Of a stretch of DNA of 64,000 nt, positions 31,929 to 42,632 are shown one piece after another. The position numbers and the translations under genes are program-made. The stretch spans positions 4,989,501 to 5,053,500 of the forward strand of contig OY747705.1 of NCBI GenBank assembly GCA_963556495.2, in the 5' to 3' direction. The stretch comes from Valencia hispanica. Taxonomy: Eukaryota > Chordata > Actinopteri > Cyprinodontiformes > Valenciidae. How positions within the stretch are numbered: the first letter of the stretch is position 1; each line of letters starts with the position of its first letter. A model generated the notes under the pieces. The model had not been told where the DNA came from, made no database searches, and worked only from the letters and a program-made list of their open reading frames with translations.

Positions 31929-32545
31929 GATAAATCAATCAACTCATTCAAAGACGCCGGTTCATCTGTACAGGCAAGCTCGTCTTGAACCTTTTCACTT
32001 AGATCGTGAAGGAAAGCTCCCTTGAGAGCTGGCTGTTCCAGCCAGATTCGGCTGCCAAAATCCTGAACTCAGTTCAGCTACGGACCAACTTCCTTGTTTT
32101 AGATTCCCCGGCCTCTTAGCGGATTGCTCCTCACATAATTTTGGACAGAATATCTGTTTAAACTGATCACTACATTCATCAAAGGAGTAATCTGTGATGC
32201 TGTCTAAGTCAAAGAGGGCCTGAGCCAATTGAAGAGCTTTTTCTCTAAAGAGGGCGATCATATACGAGCTCGTATTAGCCTCTACCTGGAAGGAGCAGCA
32301 GGATCGCTCAACGGGAGAGTACACTCCAGAAGGAAGCCTCTGCTCTTACCTTGTTCACCCGAGAAAGGTTCTGCAGGCGGTGAGACGACTTCCCGGAAAG
32401 TGGGGAGGACAGGGGGATCTTCAGCAGCGGAAGCCGATGTAGAAGGTTTGGATCTTGGAGGGTAGCCTTATGCCAGCCTAGAAGGATTCCTTGCTCTGAC
32501 AGAGCTAAACGCAAGTCTGTCGCAAAGACAAGCTTTCCAGATGGT
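31929..32545 (-). pseudogene. gag: Gypsy 2 gag N-terminal part
   Basis: Minus-strand coding includes LRLALSEQGILLGWHKATLQ near the start (32460-32530), matching the usual L(R)xALSxQGxLLGxH opening of fish Gypsy gag. Later comes FREKALQLAQALFDLDSI and YSFDECSDQFKQIF (32130-32260), and it ends with SLNELIDLS beside the LINE. Several shifts are present. Confidence 0.7.
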
Positions 32546-32547
32546 TC

Positions 32548-33058
32548 TGTCATGTCTTCAAAAAGACTTAGGAGAGAACACACAAAACTCGGTGACAACA
32601 GTAATGCAACAAGAATATGAATTTATTTTCTCTGAAGGGGGAAAGGTTTCCCAGGGAAGGATGAATCGCAAGGAGCTGGAGGGAGGAAACTCAGGAGCTG
32701 CCACTGGAAGCGGGGAGGAGAGGTGAGTGGAGGTAGTAAACTCAGGTTAGTCAGACGGTTGTGTTTAAGGATGCTGCTGTTACTTGGGAGGTGAGAGATA
32801 GATCCCTGGAGGGAGGATTGGATGGAGCTGAGCAGCTGCGGCCGGCAGGGGCGCAAGCATGGAAGCTGGAACGGGTTTCCTTTTAAAGTTCCAGGAGAGA
32901 TACGTGCACGAGGGTGGACTGGCAGGCGAGGAACTGGCTGGCTGATCTCCAGAGGACTTGACCACGGAGCAACAGAGACAGGAAGGTAACTGCCCAGGGT
33001 GGAGCAGACAAACTCAGGGCTGCAGACTGCAATAGGAGGGGATTAACTATTTGGCGTC
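32548..33058 (-). repeat. Gypsy 2 5' LTR
   Basis: The partner of 20367-20844, about 511 bp, with an extra segment near 32806-32840 (AGATCCCTGGAGGGAGGATT). Immediately inside (minus strand) follow GAACCATCTGG and the start of gag, the normal place for the primer site and leader. Confidence 0.85.
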
Positions 33059-34068
33059 TGCTCCAGGTAAGCGCTCCCCTTTAAAGCTCCTCCTAAATTG
33101 GCCAGAGTGGAGACAGCTGGCACTGCACCTTCCCACAGCACTTTGAAAGGAAAAAGGTGAGGCACACACAGAACCCAACAATCATAGTCATTCCAACTAA
33201 CAATTGTTTTTTTGATGAAATAAGTGTCACAGTACCATGAAAAAAATCCTTTTTTATGTGCTCTGAGCTCTCTTGTCAAAGCTTTCTCCAGTCAGACATT
33301 GTACGTAATGCTGGGCGGTTTCTCAGAAACACATTGGCCGATTTGAAAAATTGACACGTGCACCACACGTGACTACAAAGATGTGTTTAAGCAAAGCAAA
33401 GCAAGGCAACTTTATTTGTATAGCATGCTTTCAACAACAAGGGAATTCAAGGTGCTTTCGTTCAAGGTGCTTCAAAACAGTAATGGCTTCCCTCAATGCT
33501 TATGCAACCAAATGTAAGCGAGCAGTATTTATTTCTCAACTCAATCAGCACATGACAACACAATAACTTCTTTATTTGTAACTGACACAATAAGAGTCTC
33601 AAACATAGCCACATGGTTTAATGCTTACAGAATGAAAGCTTTCATTTTACGGCCTCAAATGATAGCTTAAACATTTCACAAGACTAACAATCTGACAGAC
33701 TGAAGTATTGCTGACAGACACTGGATAGTAATTAATGACACGAGATCTTTTGTGGAACTTTAGAATTGCTAGATCCTGTGCCATTAAAACATCTTGTTAA
33801 AAAGCAGGAACACATAAATCGATTAAGGTTTTAATCAGTTATGTCATGATTCTGGTATGCTGGTGCATATATGTGGGTTTTCCCTGAGCTGCAGGTTTTG
33901 ACCTCCAGAGGGCAGAAGTGACCATACTACTTCTGTCACACCTACTCTTCATCAGCCTCATCTTTAATCAAGGGGTTCCCTAAATTTATTTGGCACTGGA
34001 GTGTCAACCCTATGTGGTTGACTAAGCCTCCTAGAGACACCCTTTTGTGCATTATTCCATGGTCTACG
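33059..34068. other. Mostly unassigned, with a LINE tail at 33401-33486
   Basis: 33401-33486, on the minus strand, reads CACCTTGAATTCCCTTGTTG and GCTATACAAATAAAGTTGCC, the tail family also at 23942 and 40450. The rest shows no coding, LTR or inverted-repeat evidence. Confidence 0.45.
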
Positions 34069-34070
34069 TA

Positions 34071-35051
34071 CAGAGGGGCAAAAAAGAATTCGGTAGCCAC
34101 TGGTTGTGAAAGTTGTCCCACCTAAAAATATGAGAGAGCTCTGTTATTTTCATCATAGTTACACCTCAGCTGTGAAAGACAGAATGTAAAAAGAAATCCA
34201 TGGAATCACATTGACCGCTAAGTGGGGTTGGTTTGTAATTGGAGGGTTGTACGTTTGAATTCCAGCAAACGGGAGCTTACTCGGTAGTCGGCTTCTGAGA
34301 AGCTTGGAGGAGGTCTGCAGGAAACAGTTACTGAGTCTGGCTGGGGAGCGGATGGTTTGAGTGAGTGATGACCCATTGTTCTGCACAGGTGGAGATGGTG
34401 GAGGGCGGACAGGCAGGCATAGGAGAGCGGCAGAGTTCAGGTGAGTTATGGTTCTGATTACAGGTGAAAGCTGAACGGAGACTGACCAGAGATGAATCCA
34501 AGATCCAAAGAAGAACGCTGCCGGGAGGTCGACGATCGAGGTCTGTCGGAAAAAGCAGGAGAGGAAAGTATCAACAGGAATCGTCATACTAGAGAATTCT
34601 ATAAACAAGACTGAAGGCTTAGTCTGGCTTGTGTACCACGGTTATTGCGAGAACCATCTGGCGTCAGTCTCCAGAATCCACTTCCCTTAAGAATGGTGCT
34701 GCTGATGGATCTGATGAGAAGCACCTGATTCAGAGCCTGCCGGTCACGCCCCCCTGCAGAACAAGGTAAAAACAAACACACACATCCACTCACCCAGCAC
34801 ACAGCTGCTGAGACCTAACATCCTGTCCCCTTTCAGAAAAGCAACCACTACGCATAATGTTCCCACCCCAATGCTTGACAGTGAGTATGGTGTTTTTGAG
34901 ATGCAACTCAGCTTTCTTGCCCCTCCAAACACAGCAAGTGGTGTTTATACCAAATAGTTGTATTTTGGTTTCATCTGTCCACATTACATTCTCCCAATCC
35001 TCCTCTGGATGGTTTATGGCAGACTTTAGAATGGCCTTGACATGAGCTGAC
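34071..35051 (-). mobile_element. Tc1-like transposon, interrupted
   Basis: TA followed by CAGAGGGGCAAAAAAG and about 130 bp of terminal repeat matching the Tc1 copy at 47197. From about 34816 the minus strand encodes transposase catalytic-domain sequence. Between, 34214-34815 is foreign DNA starting TGACC and ending CCTAACA, which resembles an LTR but has no duplication. The second terminal repeat is missing; a MITE begins at 35052. Confidence 0.75.
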
Positions 35052-35062
35052 TTAAAAAGCAA
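34829..35062 (-). pseudogene. Tc1 transposase catalytic fragment
   Basis: HPEEDWENVMWTDETKIQLF contains the WTDETK motif with the first or second catalytic aspartate of the DDE triad. It is followed by KHWGGNIMRSGCF (GGGNIMLWGCF in intact relatives). The fragment covers roughly a quarter of the ~340-residue protein. The codons past 35051 belong to the MITE. Confidence 0.85.
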
Positions 35063-35486
35063 CTCCCCCTCAAATCAACTTTTTTTTGGCTGATAAACTG
35101 TATAAATGAGTGTCTAATAGTGCTGTCTACATGTGTAGTCATTGCTTTGGTATTTTAGTGCATCCCATTTCAAATGTAAATTTTCTGCCTAAATCTGTCA
35201 GTGTGGCTCCATCTTCAGGTTAAAAATCTGCACTACAATTGAATTTGAATCTGCCATTGATATTGGCTAAGCAACGATATGTGATGTTAGCTGGTACGTG
35301 TGAGGTCAGCCATACTGCTGCTGTGGGCTATAAAAGCAGCTGAGTCTCGGCCACGCCTCCGTAGCAAGTTGGATTTGGAATAGCAAGCAAGTGTTTACAC
35401 CCAGCCCTCTGCCTCCCTCAGGCACATTTTTTCAAACAGGATGTCGGTGGTGTAAGACTCTGGTAGGGGGGTTAGTTGCTCTTTAA
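35052..35486. mobile_element. TTAA MITE family C (435 bp)
   Basis: TTAAAAAGCAACTCCCCCTC at the left and, at the right, the complement of TTAAAGAGCAACTAACCCCC. TTAA borders both ends. It interrupts the Tc1 transposase. The interior includes CTATAAAAGCAGCTGAGTC, which has a TATA-like word; no coding frame. Confidence 0.75.
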
Positions 35487-35745
35487 ATTGTAAAGGGCCT
35501 GCATTTGTATAGCACTTTATGACTAAATTATGTCATACATACAAGCATCCACTCACAGCCACAGCTGCCTTGGGGTACATTGACAAAAGGAAGGCTGCTG
35601 TACACAGGCGGCACCAGCACCACCAGCAAGCAAGGTAGGTGAAGTGTCTTGGACACAACAACAGAGACAGACGGCGCAGGGATTTGAACTACCAATCCAC
35701 AACCCCAAGATAAACTCCTACCACCTGAGGCACTTAACAGCGACT
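35487..35745 (-). mobile_element. SINE/LINE tail family, copy 1
   Basis: GGGCCTGCATTTGTATAGCA, then CACTCACAGC, GGCGGCACCAGCACCA, GTGTCTTGGACAC and GGGATTTGAACTACC. The order and words match a very common fish retroposon, also at 48743-48880. The class (LINE 3' end or SINE) cannot be settled here. Confidence 0.6.
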
Positions 35746-36818
35746 TATCCTTGATCCCATACAGTAGAATGACTGTGTAAAAACCCGACAAAGTTCTGGT
35801 TTCCCTTTGCTGCATGCAAGTTGCTGGCTGCCTTAAGGGATAACACTAAAAACATAGTTTTGAAAGAGACTAAAAAAGTGTCTGCAGTGCCACCTTTCTT
35901 TGAAGTTTTTCTCCCCACACATTTTGTTTGCAACAGCTAATATGGAACATTTTACTTTGTAGTTTAATTGGCAGAACAGAATGTTTGCATGATGCTTAGG
36001 CCTATGTGCGAACACAAGCAAACACACATGCACATGCACGCACACAAGCTTAGGCACAGACTCTTATATACACATTACAGGGCACCTGGATAATGAATTA
36101 ATGCTGACAGCTCACACCCCCTCTCACTCACTCAAAGGAACCCTCACACACAGCGACATCAATCACAAATGGAAGCATTTTTATTTCCATTAATTTGCCT
36201 GTGGATTAAAGCTGACCCATTTCTGCTAATGGAGCCTGCTTTGGACAGGAGAGAAGGGGGAATGAGGACAAACCAGATTAATCGTTATTATACACCTCAT
36301 AAAAGACCTGGGGACCAGCAGTGTTTCTCTGACAACAGGTTCACTCTTGTTTTTTGTTTGCATTCTAAAATTACTCATTTATTTAAACCAGTGCCAACAG
36401 AAATTGATTTTCACTAAATGCTAGGAAACAATTCTGCTTCTCAGGTATGAAAAGTATGCTACACAAACATATGGGGTAAAATAAAAAGGCGTGCCAGGTT
36501 TTGGCACTTTTTGCAAACGTATTAGTAATAAATAAACTGTTGGATTCTTTTAGTCTGTGTTTTTATATTTCAATGCCTATATTTAAACATGACCCTGTCA
36601 CTGTCAGATATATGCTGTATTTAAAGCATGGATCAAATGGCACAGTGCAATTTTGGTGTCAGGGATTACAGGGATTTGTGATTGTCCCAGCAGCCAAGGC
36701 CTCATTTCTCTCTAGCAGCTCATCTTGACTGTGGATGGCTTTTTAGTCTATCTACATGTGTTTTTTTAACTTTTTTGAAGGATGCTGAAGGCTGTCAGAA
36801 TTTTGAAATGTAAAAATA
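35746..36818. other. Unassigned; possible conserved non-coding block 36150-36310
   Basis: No gene is recognised. 36150-36310 is even in composition, free of repeat hallmarks, and rich in homeodomain-type words (ATTAATTTG, GGATTAAAGC, GCTAATGG, GATTAATCG), as in many vertebrate enhancers. Only a comparison across species could show conservation. Confidence 0.25.
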
Positions 36819-37145
36819 TTTACAGTTGAAACCATAAGTTTACATACATTTCCCCAATATTTGGTAGCTTTGCCTTGGAACTGAATTACTTGGGTCAAAC
36901 GTTTCAGGTTTCTTCCAGAAGCTTCTCACAGAAGTTTGCTGGAGTTCTGGCCTATTCCTCCTGACAGAACTGGGTCAGGTTTGTAGGCAGCCTCACTTAC
37001 TCACAATTTTTCAGATCTGCCCACAAATTCTCTCTAGGACAGAGATCAGGGCTTTGCGATGGCCACGCCAAAGCATTCACTTTGTTGTCCTTAAGCCACT
37101 TTGGAACCCCTTTTGCTGTATGCTTACGGTCATCATTCATTATCA
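36819..37145 (-). mobile_element. Second Tc1 family, truncated
   Basis: Left end CAGTTGAAACCATAAGTTTA with TA before it, the start of a Tc1 family different from the one at 47 kb. On the minus strand the last part of transposase is visible (the region ending near QVTRFKG; LSREFVGRSEKL). It is cut near 37145, shortly before a Rex-type LINE. Confidence 0.75.
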
Positions 37146-37199
37146 ATTTGTGTCAAATCAGAAAGTAGTGTGTGCAAACTGTGTCTTTAAGATAAATCC

Positions 37200-38690
37200 A
37201 AAGGTGTGCTTCAATTCAACTCAAATGTGCTTAACTACAGAGATAGCTCAGGATGACCTAAGCCCCTCTAACTATAAGCTTTATCAAAAGGAAAGTTTTA
37301 AGCCTGGCCTTAAAAGTAAACAGAGTGTCTGCCTCATGGACTAAAGCTGGGAGCTGGTTCAACCGGAGAGGAGCCTGATAACTAAAAGATCTGCCTCCCA
37401 TTCTACTTTTAGAAATCCTAGGAACTACAAGTAAACCTGCAATCTGAGAGCAAAATGCTCTGTTAGGAACATATGGAACAATCAGATCTTTGATGGATAA
37501 TGGAGCTGATTATTAAGGGTTTTATATGTAAGAAGTAGGATGTTAAATTCTATTCTGGATTTAACAGGACAGGAGAAATGTGATCTCTCTTTTTAATATT
37601 CATCAGAACTCTTGCTGCTGCATTTTGGATCAACTGAAGGCTTTTAATAAAATTTTGTGGACTTCCTGAAGGTAAAGAATTGCAGTAGTTCAGCCTTGAG
37701 GTAACAAATGCATGGACTAGTTTCTCAGCATCACCCCTGGACAGGATGTTTCTAATTTTAGCAATATTCTGGAGGTGAACAAAGGAAATCCTAGAAACCT
37801 ATTTAATATGGGATTTTATTTTAATCTCTTGGTCAAAAATGAAGCTAACAAGGTTCTTTACATTATTACTGGAGGTCATTTTAATGCCGTCCAGATGAAG
37901 GGATTGAACAAGCAGTTTCTTTTTCAGAGCTTCTGGTTCAAAGATGACAACTTCTGTCTTGCCAGAATTCAAAAGCAGAAAGTTTAGAGTGATCCAGGTT
38001 TTGATGTCTTTCAGACATGCCTGTAATCTACCTAACTGACTGGATTAGTCAGGAGTTATGGATAAATAAAGTTGCATATCATCGTCATAACTGTGGAAAT
38101 ATATCCTATGCTGTCTAATGATTTTACCAATAGGAAGCATATATATAGTAAAAAGAATTGGTCCAAGCACAGAACCCTGTGGTACTCCACAAGTAACTGT
38201 TGAGTGTGACGAAGATTTATGGAATCTGTCAGACAAATATGATTTAAACCAGCCTAGTGCTGTTCCTTTGATCCCTGCAACATATTCCAGCCTTTCTAAG
38301 ACAATATTATGATCAACTGTGTCAAAAGCAGCACTGAGATCTAACAAGACCAGAACAGTTACAAGTTCATTATCTGAGGCCATGAGAATATCATTAGTAA
38401 CCTTCACCAGTACAGTTTCAGTGCTATGATGAGCTCTACAACCTGACTGAAACTATTTAAACATATTGTTACTGTCATTATATCTAAAATGGGGCCCGTA
38501 ACCAAAGGGAGTACTTCAATAAATAATTTGGTTGGGATTGGATCCAACATACAAGTGTCAGGTTTAGATCAGGCTAATATTTTTTATCATTCTGAAAGCT
38601 CAACTGAATCTAATCAGTCCAAACACAAATGAGGTTATACAGTTTTTGCCGATGCTGTCTCACTTACTGAGAAAGAAGTAATCATGTTTA
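37200..38690 (-). mobile_element. Rex/Babar-type LINE fragment
   Basis: It aligns with 50860-52560 throughout. RT palm in one frame (38045-38407): VTNDILMASDNELVTVLVLL, DLSAAFDTVDHNIVLERLE, CGVPQGSVLGPILFTIYMLP and YDDDMQLYLSI, where the usual YADD has become YDDD. The C-terminal region follows to 37200 in broken form. The 5' part beyond 38690 and the 3'UTR are absent. Confidence 0.85.
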
Positions 38691-38699
38691 GGAAGACGC

Positions 38700-39240
38700 C
38701 AATTACTTTATTTTTAATATAATTTATTTTATATATCAAGACTGTACACTGTAAGGATTTCCTGCGTTGCTTCTAGACTTTCACTGTATTTATGACCTGG
38801 TCTGTACTTGTCATGATGCAAGACAAGTAGGACCCAAGTGCAGATCATTTTGTGAATAAGAACTAGTTTACTAACAGACTTGTCCAGAGGTAACTTACAG
38901 CAAAAACAAAGGAAAATAGACGAAAGATCCAGAAAGGTGTGACAGAATATGAGCGGTTTTAATACTGAAGACCGACTGAGAAAAGAGAGATGAACAAAGC
39001 AACTTAGTACCTTGTGCTTTTTCAAGAATAATTGAAAGCCCACAGCACTCTTAAATCCCTTCAAAGACTCGCAAGAACCTTCAAGACTATCCATGTTCTA
39101 GCAGAATTCTGTTTACCTCACATAGGGCTCTTAAATGCTGTCTACATGTACCCTGTTTTATTAGTTGTTCATTCTACAGCCTAATCATCTGAGTTTTAAA
39201 ATATTTTTAAAAAACTCATTTTTGTGCAAGGAATTACTTT
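38700..39240. other. Unassigned, LTR-like patch
   Basis: TGTCATGATGCAAGACAAGT followed by AGGACCCAAGTGCAGA at 38809 resembles the U5 end of the solo LTR at 18466 on the minus strand. I could not find the other end or a duplication. Confidence 0.3.
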
Positions 39241-39338
39241 AACTGAACTAAGTTAGGGCTACGCAGTGGAGCAAAAGTTTTCTGTTGCCCTGTCGCAAGT
39301 AGGTCCAGAGTTCAAATCCCAGCCATGTTCTCCCATTT

Positions 39339-40517
39339 CTAATACAGCTGGAAACTAACAATCAGGCCTGGAATCTAGGTGTAGTAATGGACTCAGACCT
39401 GAATCTCCAGGGTCACATAAAGGCATTAACAAGGTCAGCCTTCTATCACCTGAAGAACATTTCTAGTAGTGATGGGAATTCCGGCTCTTTTACGACTTGG
39501 CTCACTATAAAGAACCGGCTCTTTCGGTTCCCAAGCGGCTCCTCACATTTTATGTTTCTTAAATTAATTTATCATCAAAAAGAATATAAAACTGTGTGTA
39601 AAATGAATTACTGATATACAAACATAATTGTATTAAATGTTTATTATTTATATGACAAACTCTGATTGTATTTAAAATATTTATAAATATTAAACTAACA
39701 ACATAGAAAAGCTAGGATAATGTAGATAACTGCAGAGTCTGCTCGATATGATAATTTAACTTTGCATACTTTACACTCTGCTTTTGAGTTATCAATGTAA
39801 TTTAAATGCATCCAAATTTTGCAACATTGTGGAAATGTGCTGCAAATGTGACACATCACTAATTTCTAGGATTAAAGGACTGATGATGCAACATGACTTT
39901 GAAAAACTCATCAATGTGTTTGTCTTTAATCGGAATTATTGCTGCAACAGTGTCTTCACAGGTCCAGATCCAGAACGTTGCTGCTCGCATCCTCACTACA
40001 ACCAGGAAAGTAGAGCACATCACCCGAGTTCTAAAGTCCTTACACTGGTTCCCTGTAGCTCAGAGAATAGACTTCTAAATACTTTTACTAGTTTATAAAT
40101 CATTGAAAGGCTTAGCACCAAAGTATGTTGAAGATCTGTTGTCACTAGACCAATATCTCCAGACCACGCAGTCTGTAGTCTACTCAGCATCCCTAGAATC
40201 ATGGAGAAGCAGCTTTCAGTTTCTATGCTCCTCTTATCTGGAACAAACTTGTAGATCATTGCAAAGCTGTTGAAACACTGAGTTCTTTGAAATCAAAGTT
40301 AAAACCTTTTTGTTGAGCTGCCTTTGAATGATTGATTAACAATACCTGAAATATCATAACAGTAGAATGTTTTAATGTTCTTTATGTTTCTGATGTTGTG
40401 TTTTTCTGTCTTTATTGTTGTTTTTTTTGCTGCTTTTATTTTATCCCCTAATCACCTAAAGCACCTTGAATTGGTTTGTTGCTGAAAGTTTGCTTTACAA
40501 ATAAATTTGCCTTGCCA
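39339..40517 (+). mobile_element. Rex-type LINE (second lineage), 5'-truncated
   Basis: The C-terminal ORF2 sequence reads VMDSDLNLQGHIKALTRSAF and YHLKNIS, is interrupted by the hAT MITE, and resumes with RIKGLMMQHDFEKLI, then RILTTTRKVEHITRVLKSLH, RIDF and so on. The tail has GCACCTTGAATTGG, GCTTTACAAATAAATTTGCC and TTGCC. Frames are broken. Its tail family also occurs at 23942 and 33401. Confidence 0.8.
39467..39861. mobile_element. hAT MITE (395 bp), perfect TSD ATTTCTAG
   Basis: Element ends are TAGTGATG and CATCACTA. The 8-bp flank ATTTCTAG occurs at 39459-39466 and 39862-39869. Removal restores the LINE reading (YHLKNIS|RIKGL). Inside are repeated GGCTC and CGGTTC words near the left end. 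An 8-bp duplication with these ends identifies the hAT superfamily. Confidence 0.95.
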
Positions 40518-40640
40518 TTGCATGTGTGAGCTCTCCCCTGGTATTCTGGCTTCCTTTCTTAGTCTAAAAACATGACTGTTCAGTTGGTCACCCTAAATTG
40601 CCCTTAGGTACCGAATGAGAATAGCTGATGCAATGTGGTC

Positions 40641-42016
40641 TTCGTGCCTTTCAACAGATCTTTACACCATGTTTTAAAGCAGGCTGACACTAACTCTTAT
40701 AGGTAGTTTGTAGATGTACTTTTTCAAAATGACTTTTTGGCGATGCACCCAAGGATAGATTGTACTGCCAGCAGTGTGTATTAAAATAATGTTTTACCAT
40801 CAAACCTATTGTAGAAAGCCTGCGAATGACAAGGGCAAGTGTCACTCCTTGTTATATGCAAATGAAAGTTCAGGCAGTTTTGTAAAGAGGGAGTTTTCTG
40901 ATGACAGCAAAGGCAGGGAACTGTATTTTAAGGGAAGTGCAACTGATGTTTGTACATTTGAAAGTATAATGCAGCAATGTCCAATGCAGCCTGCATTGTT
41001 AAAACTTGACAGCCTGAAATACAAATACAGTCAACAATCAACAAGATAGAGAAAGTCATTGGCTTCCAGAACAACACACCACTTGTGTTACTGTTGTTCA
41101 GTGCTGTGAAGTGAAACGGAAATCCATCCTCTCTCTTTCATGCTTGGCTGTCAGCAGCACGCAACAAGTGAATCGTGGAAACAATGTTGCTTCAGTACAA
41201 GACAAATGTAACCCATAACAGGTGACAAGTGGCTTTTTCCACCACTTAAACTGTATAAAAATGTTGACACTTTAAATTTGCCTGAAGGTTATTTATGTCA
41301 GTCTCAATAAGGGAGCCCGCCTCTTTTACAGAACCGTTACAACATCAAGTCTTATTAGGCCAGACATAATTAGATCTGCATTTCACTTTTATCCTGGTAA
41401 TGATCTCAAATGAACGGTAAAAGACGAACATGAAAGCTGCAGCAGCACCAGAGAAAGATTAATGACTAACCTTATGCCACCCACTCTAGATTACTGTATT
41501 AAAGCGGTTCTTTATAGTTTAGTCATTGCATTTCATGCCTAAGATCAGTTAAATAAGAAAACACTGAAATGATCCATAAGGAAGTCTGTTTTCTCTGAAT
41601 CTTGTATAAAAATAATCACTTCTTAGTCTTACCTGAAAAAAGGTTAAAATAATACCAATAGCATGTAGATTCTGCGGCTTCTTCTGTACTTCTTTAGTTC
41701 TTTTTGTTCAGATCTAATGTGTGAGACACAGTTAATCATAGGACCAGCACAAAAAGTGAGAAACATCTACATTGTCACAACTCTGGTCTGTTAAGTTTCC
41801 CATTTAAGAATTATTAAAGAGTTTGGGAAACATCCCTGGAGAAATCCCGCACAGGATCATATGTCCCTAATAAACACACAACCACAATGTTGCCTTTATG
41901 AACCACTTTGTACTTTCCCATCATGGAATACAATCAGGTAAGATCCCAGCTGCTTGGATTGTGGCATCAAAGGGTATGTTTTATAACTCAACAGCATTCG
42001 CCTAAGGGATTGAAAT
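40641..42016. other. Unassigned, moderately complex sequence
   Basis: The 91-codon frame at 40774-41049 has no recognised domain and no coding signature I can defend. 41330-41480 is free of repeat hallmarks and might be host regulatory DNA. No splice pattern was found. Confidence 0.35.
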
Positions 42017-42021
42017 GCATG

Positions 42022-42319
42022 TGTCAGAAGATCATCAGCTCCAAGCACACTCACCTGTGCCGTTCTCCAAGCATCTCATTCATTGGCCAAACCTTCGTAT
42101 TTAAGAGACCTTCATTCACCTCCACCTATTTCAGTCATCTGCTCTGCCAGCCCTGAACTCCTCCAGAGACATTCCTTCCACAAGAACCGAAGTCCTGCTC
42201 TGTCTGTCAGATTTGCTTAGTTCTGATCCCCTTTCATCCTCCAGGTTCTACAATTGAGGTCGTGTTCCTTTTTAATAAAGTTCCCACAAACTACTCGTTG
42301 CCTTCGTCGTTTCCGGACA
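42022..42319 (+). mobile_element. Solo LTR (298 bp), TSD GCATG
   Basis: TGTCAGAAGATCATC at the start and TTTCCGGACA at the end, flanked by GCATG at 42017-42021 and 42320-42324. It has TATTTAAGAG (TATA-like, about 42100) and TTTTTAATAAAGTTCCC (polyadenylation signal, about 42270), spaced as in an LTR transcribed on the plus strand. Confidence 0.85.
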
Positions 42320-42632
42320 GCATGCTTCCATATTTCCATCATATTTGGATGAGATCTCTCTTCTTGCTGACTGTCCAAACACACTGAATACTGTAAATAA
42401 TAGTAAAGTTGTTTTGGGCCACCCTGAGCATGGAAAGGTTCTGAACAACAGCACATTTCTTAAAGGTGGGGTGGCATGTAAAATCAACATTTTTAGGCTT
42501 TTCATAACATTATTATGTCATTCCCTCCTTAAAAACATGCCTAAAGTGTTTCTTAAGATAATTTATGTATTTCTAATCTTTGGAAACTATCCCAGGCGCC
42601 ATTTTGAGCACTGAACCCCTGATTCCTCCTAG

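Larger units (their letters stand above)
20367..33058 (-). mobile_element. Ty3/Gypsy retrotransposon 2 with both LTRs
   Basis: A minus-strand Gypsy element. It has a 5' LTR (32548-33058), gag (31929-32545 and 30160-30405), protease/RT/RNase H (28411-30160), integrase zinc domain (24022-24246), integrase core and C-terminal domain (20840-21569), and a 3' LTR (20367-20844). Removing the inserts leaves about 5 kb. Three inserts split it: L1/MITE/LINE pieces at 21570-24021, an endogenous retrovirus at 24252-28410, and a LINE with a solo LTR at 30406-31928. No matching 4-6 bp duplication was found at its outer ends, so one flank may be rearranged. Confidence 0.85.
39245..40640 (+). mobile_element. 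tRNA-like-headed retroposon split by a LINE
   Basis: 39245-39338 reads GCAGTGGAGC and GTCGCAAGTAGGTCCAGAGT then TCAAATCCC, like the A/B-box head of a common fish retroposon. The sequence continues at 40518 (GAGCTCTCCCC, TAGTCTAAAAACATGACTGT, CCCTAAATTGCCCTTAGGTA). The LINE at 39339-40517 separates the two halves. Confidence 0.65.

Noticed and set aside
34214..34815. A solo LTR inserted in the Tc1 at 34 kb
   Set aside because: It begins TG and ends CA, but there is no target duplication and Tc1 sequence is missing at the join, so only 'foreign DNA' can be claimed.
40774..41049. 91-codon frame as a host exon
   Set aside because: No motif, no splice context, and a competing frame on the other strand.
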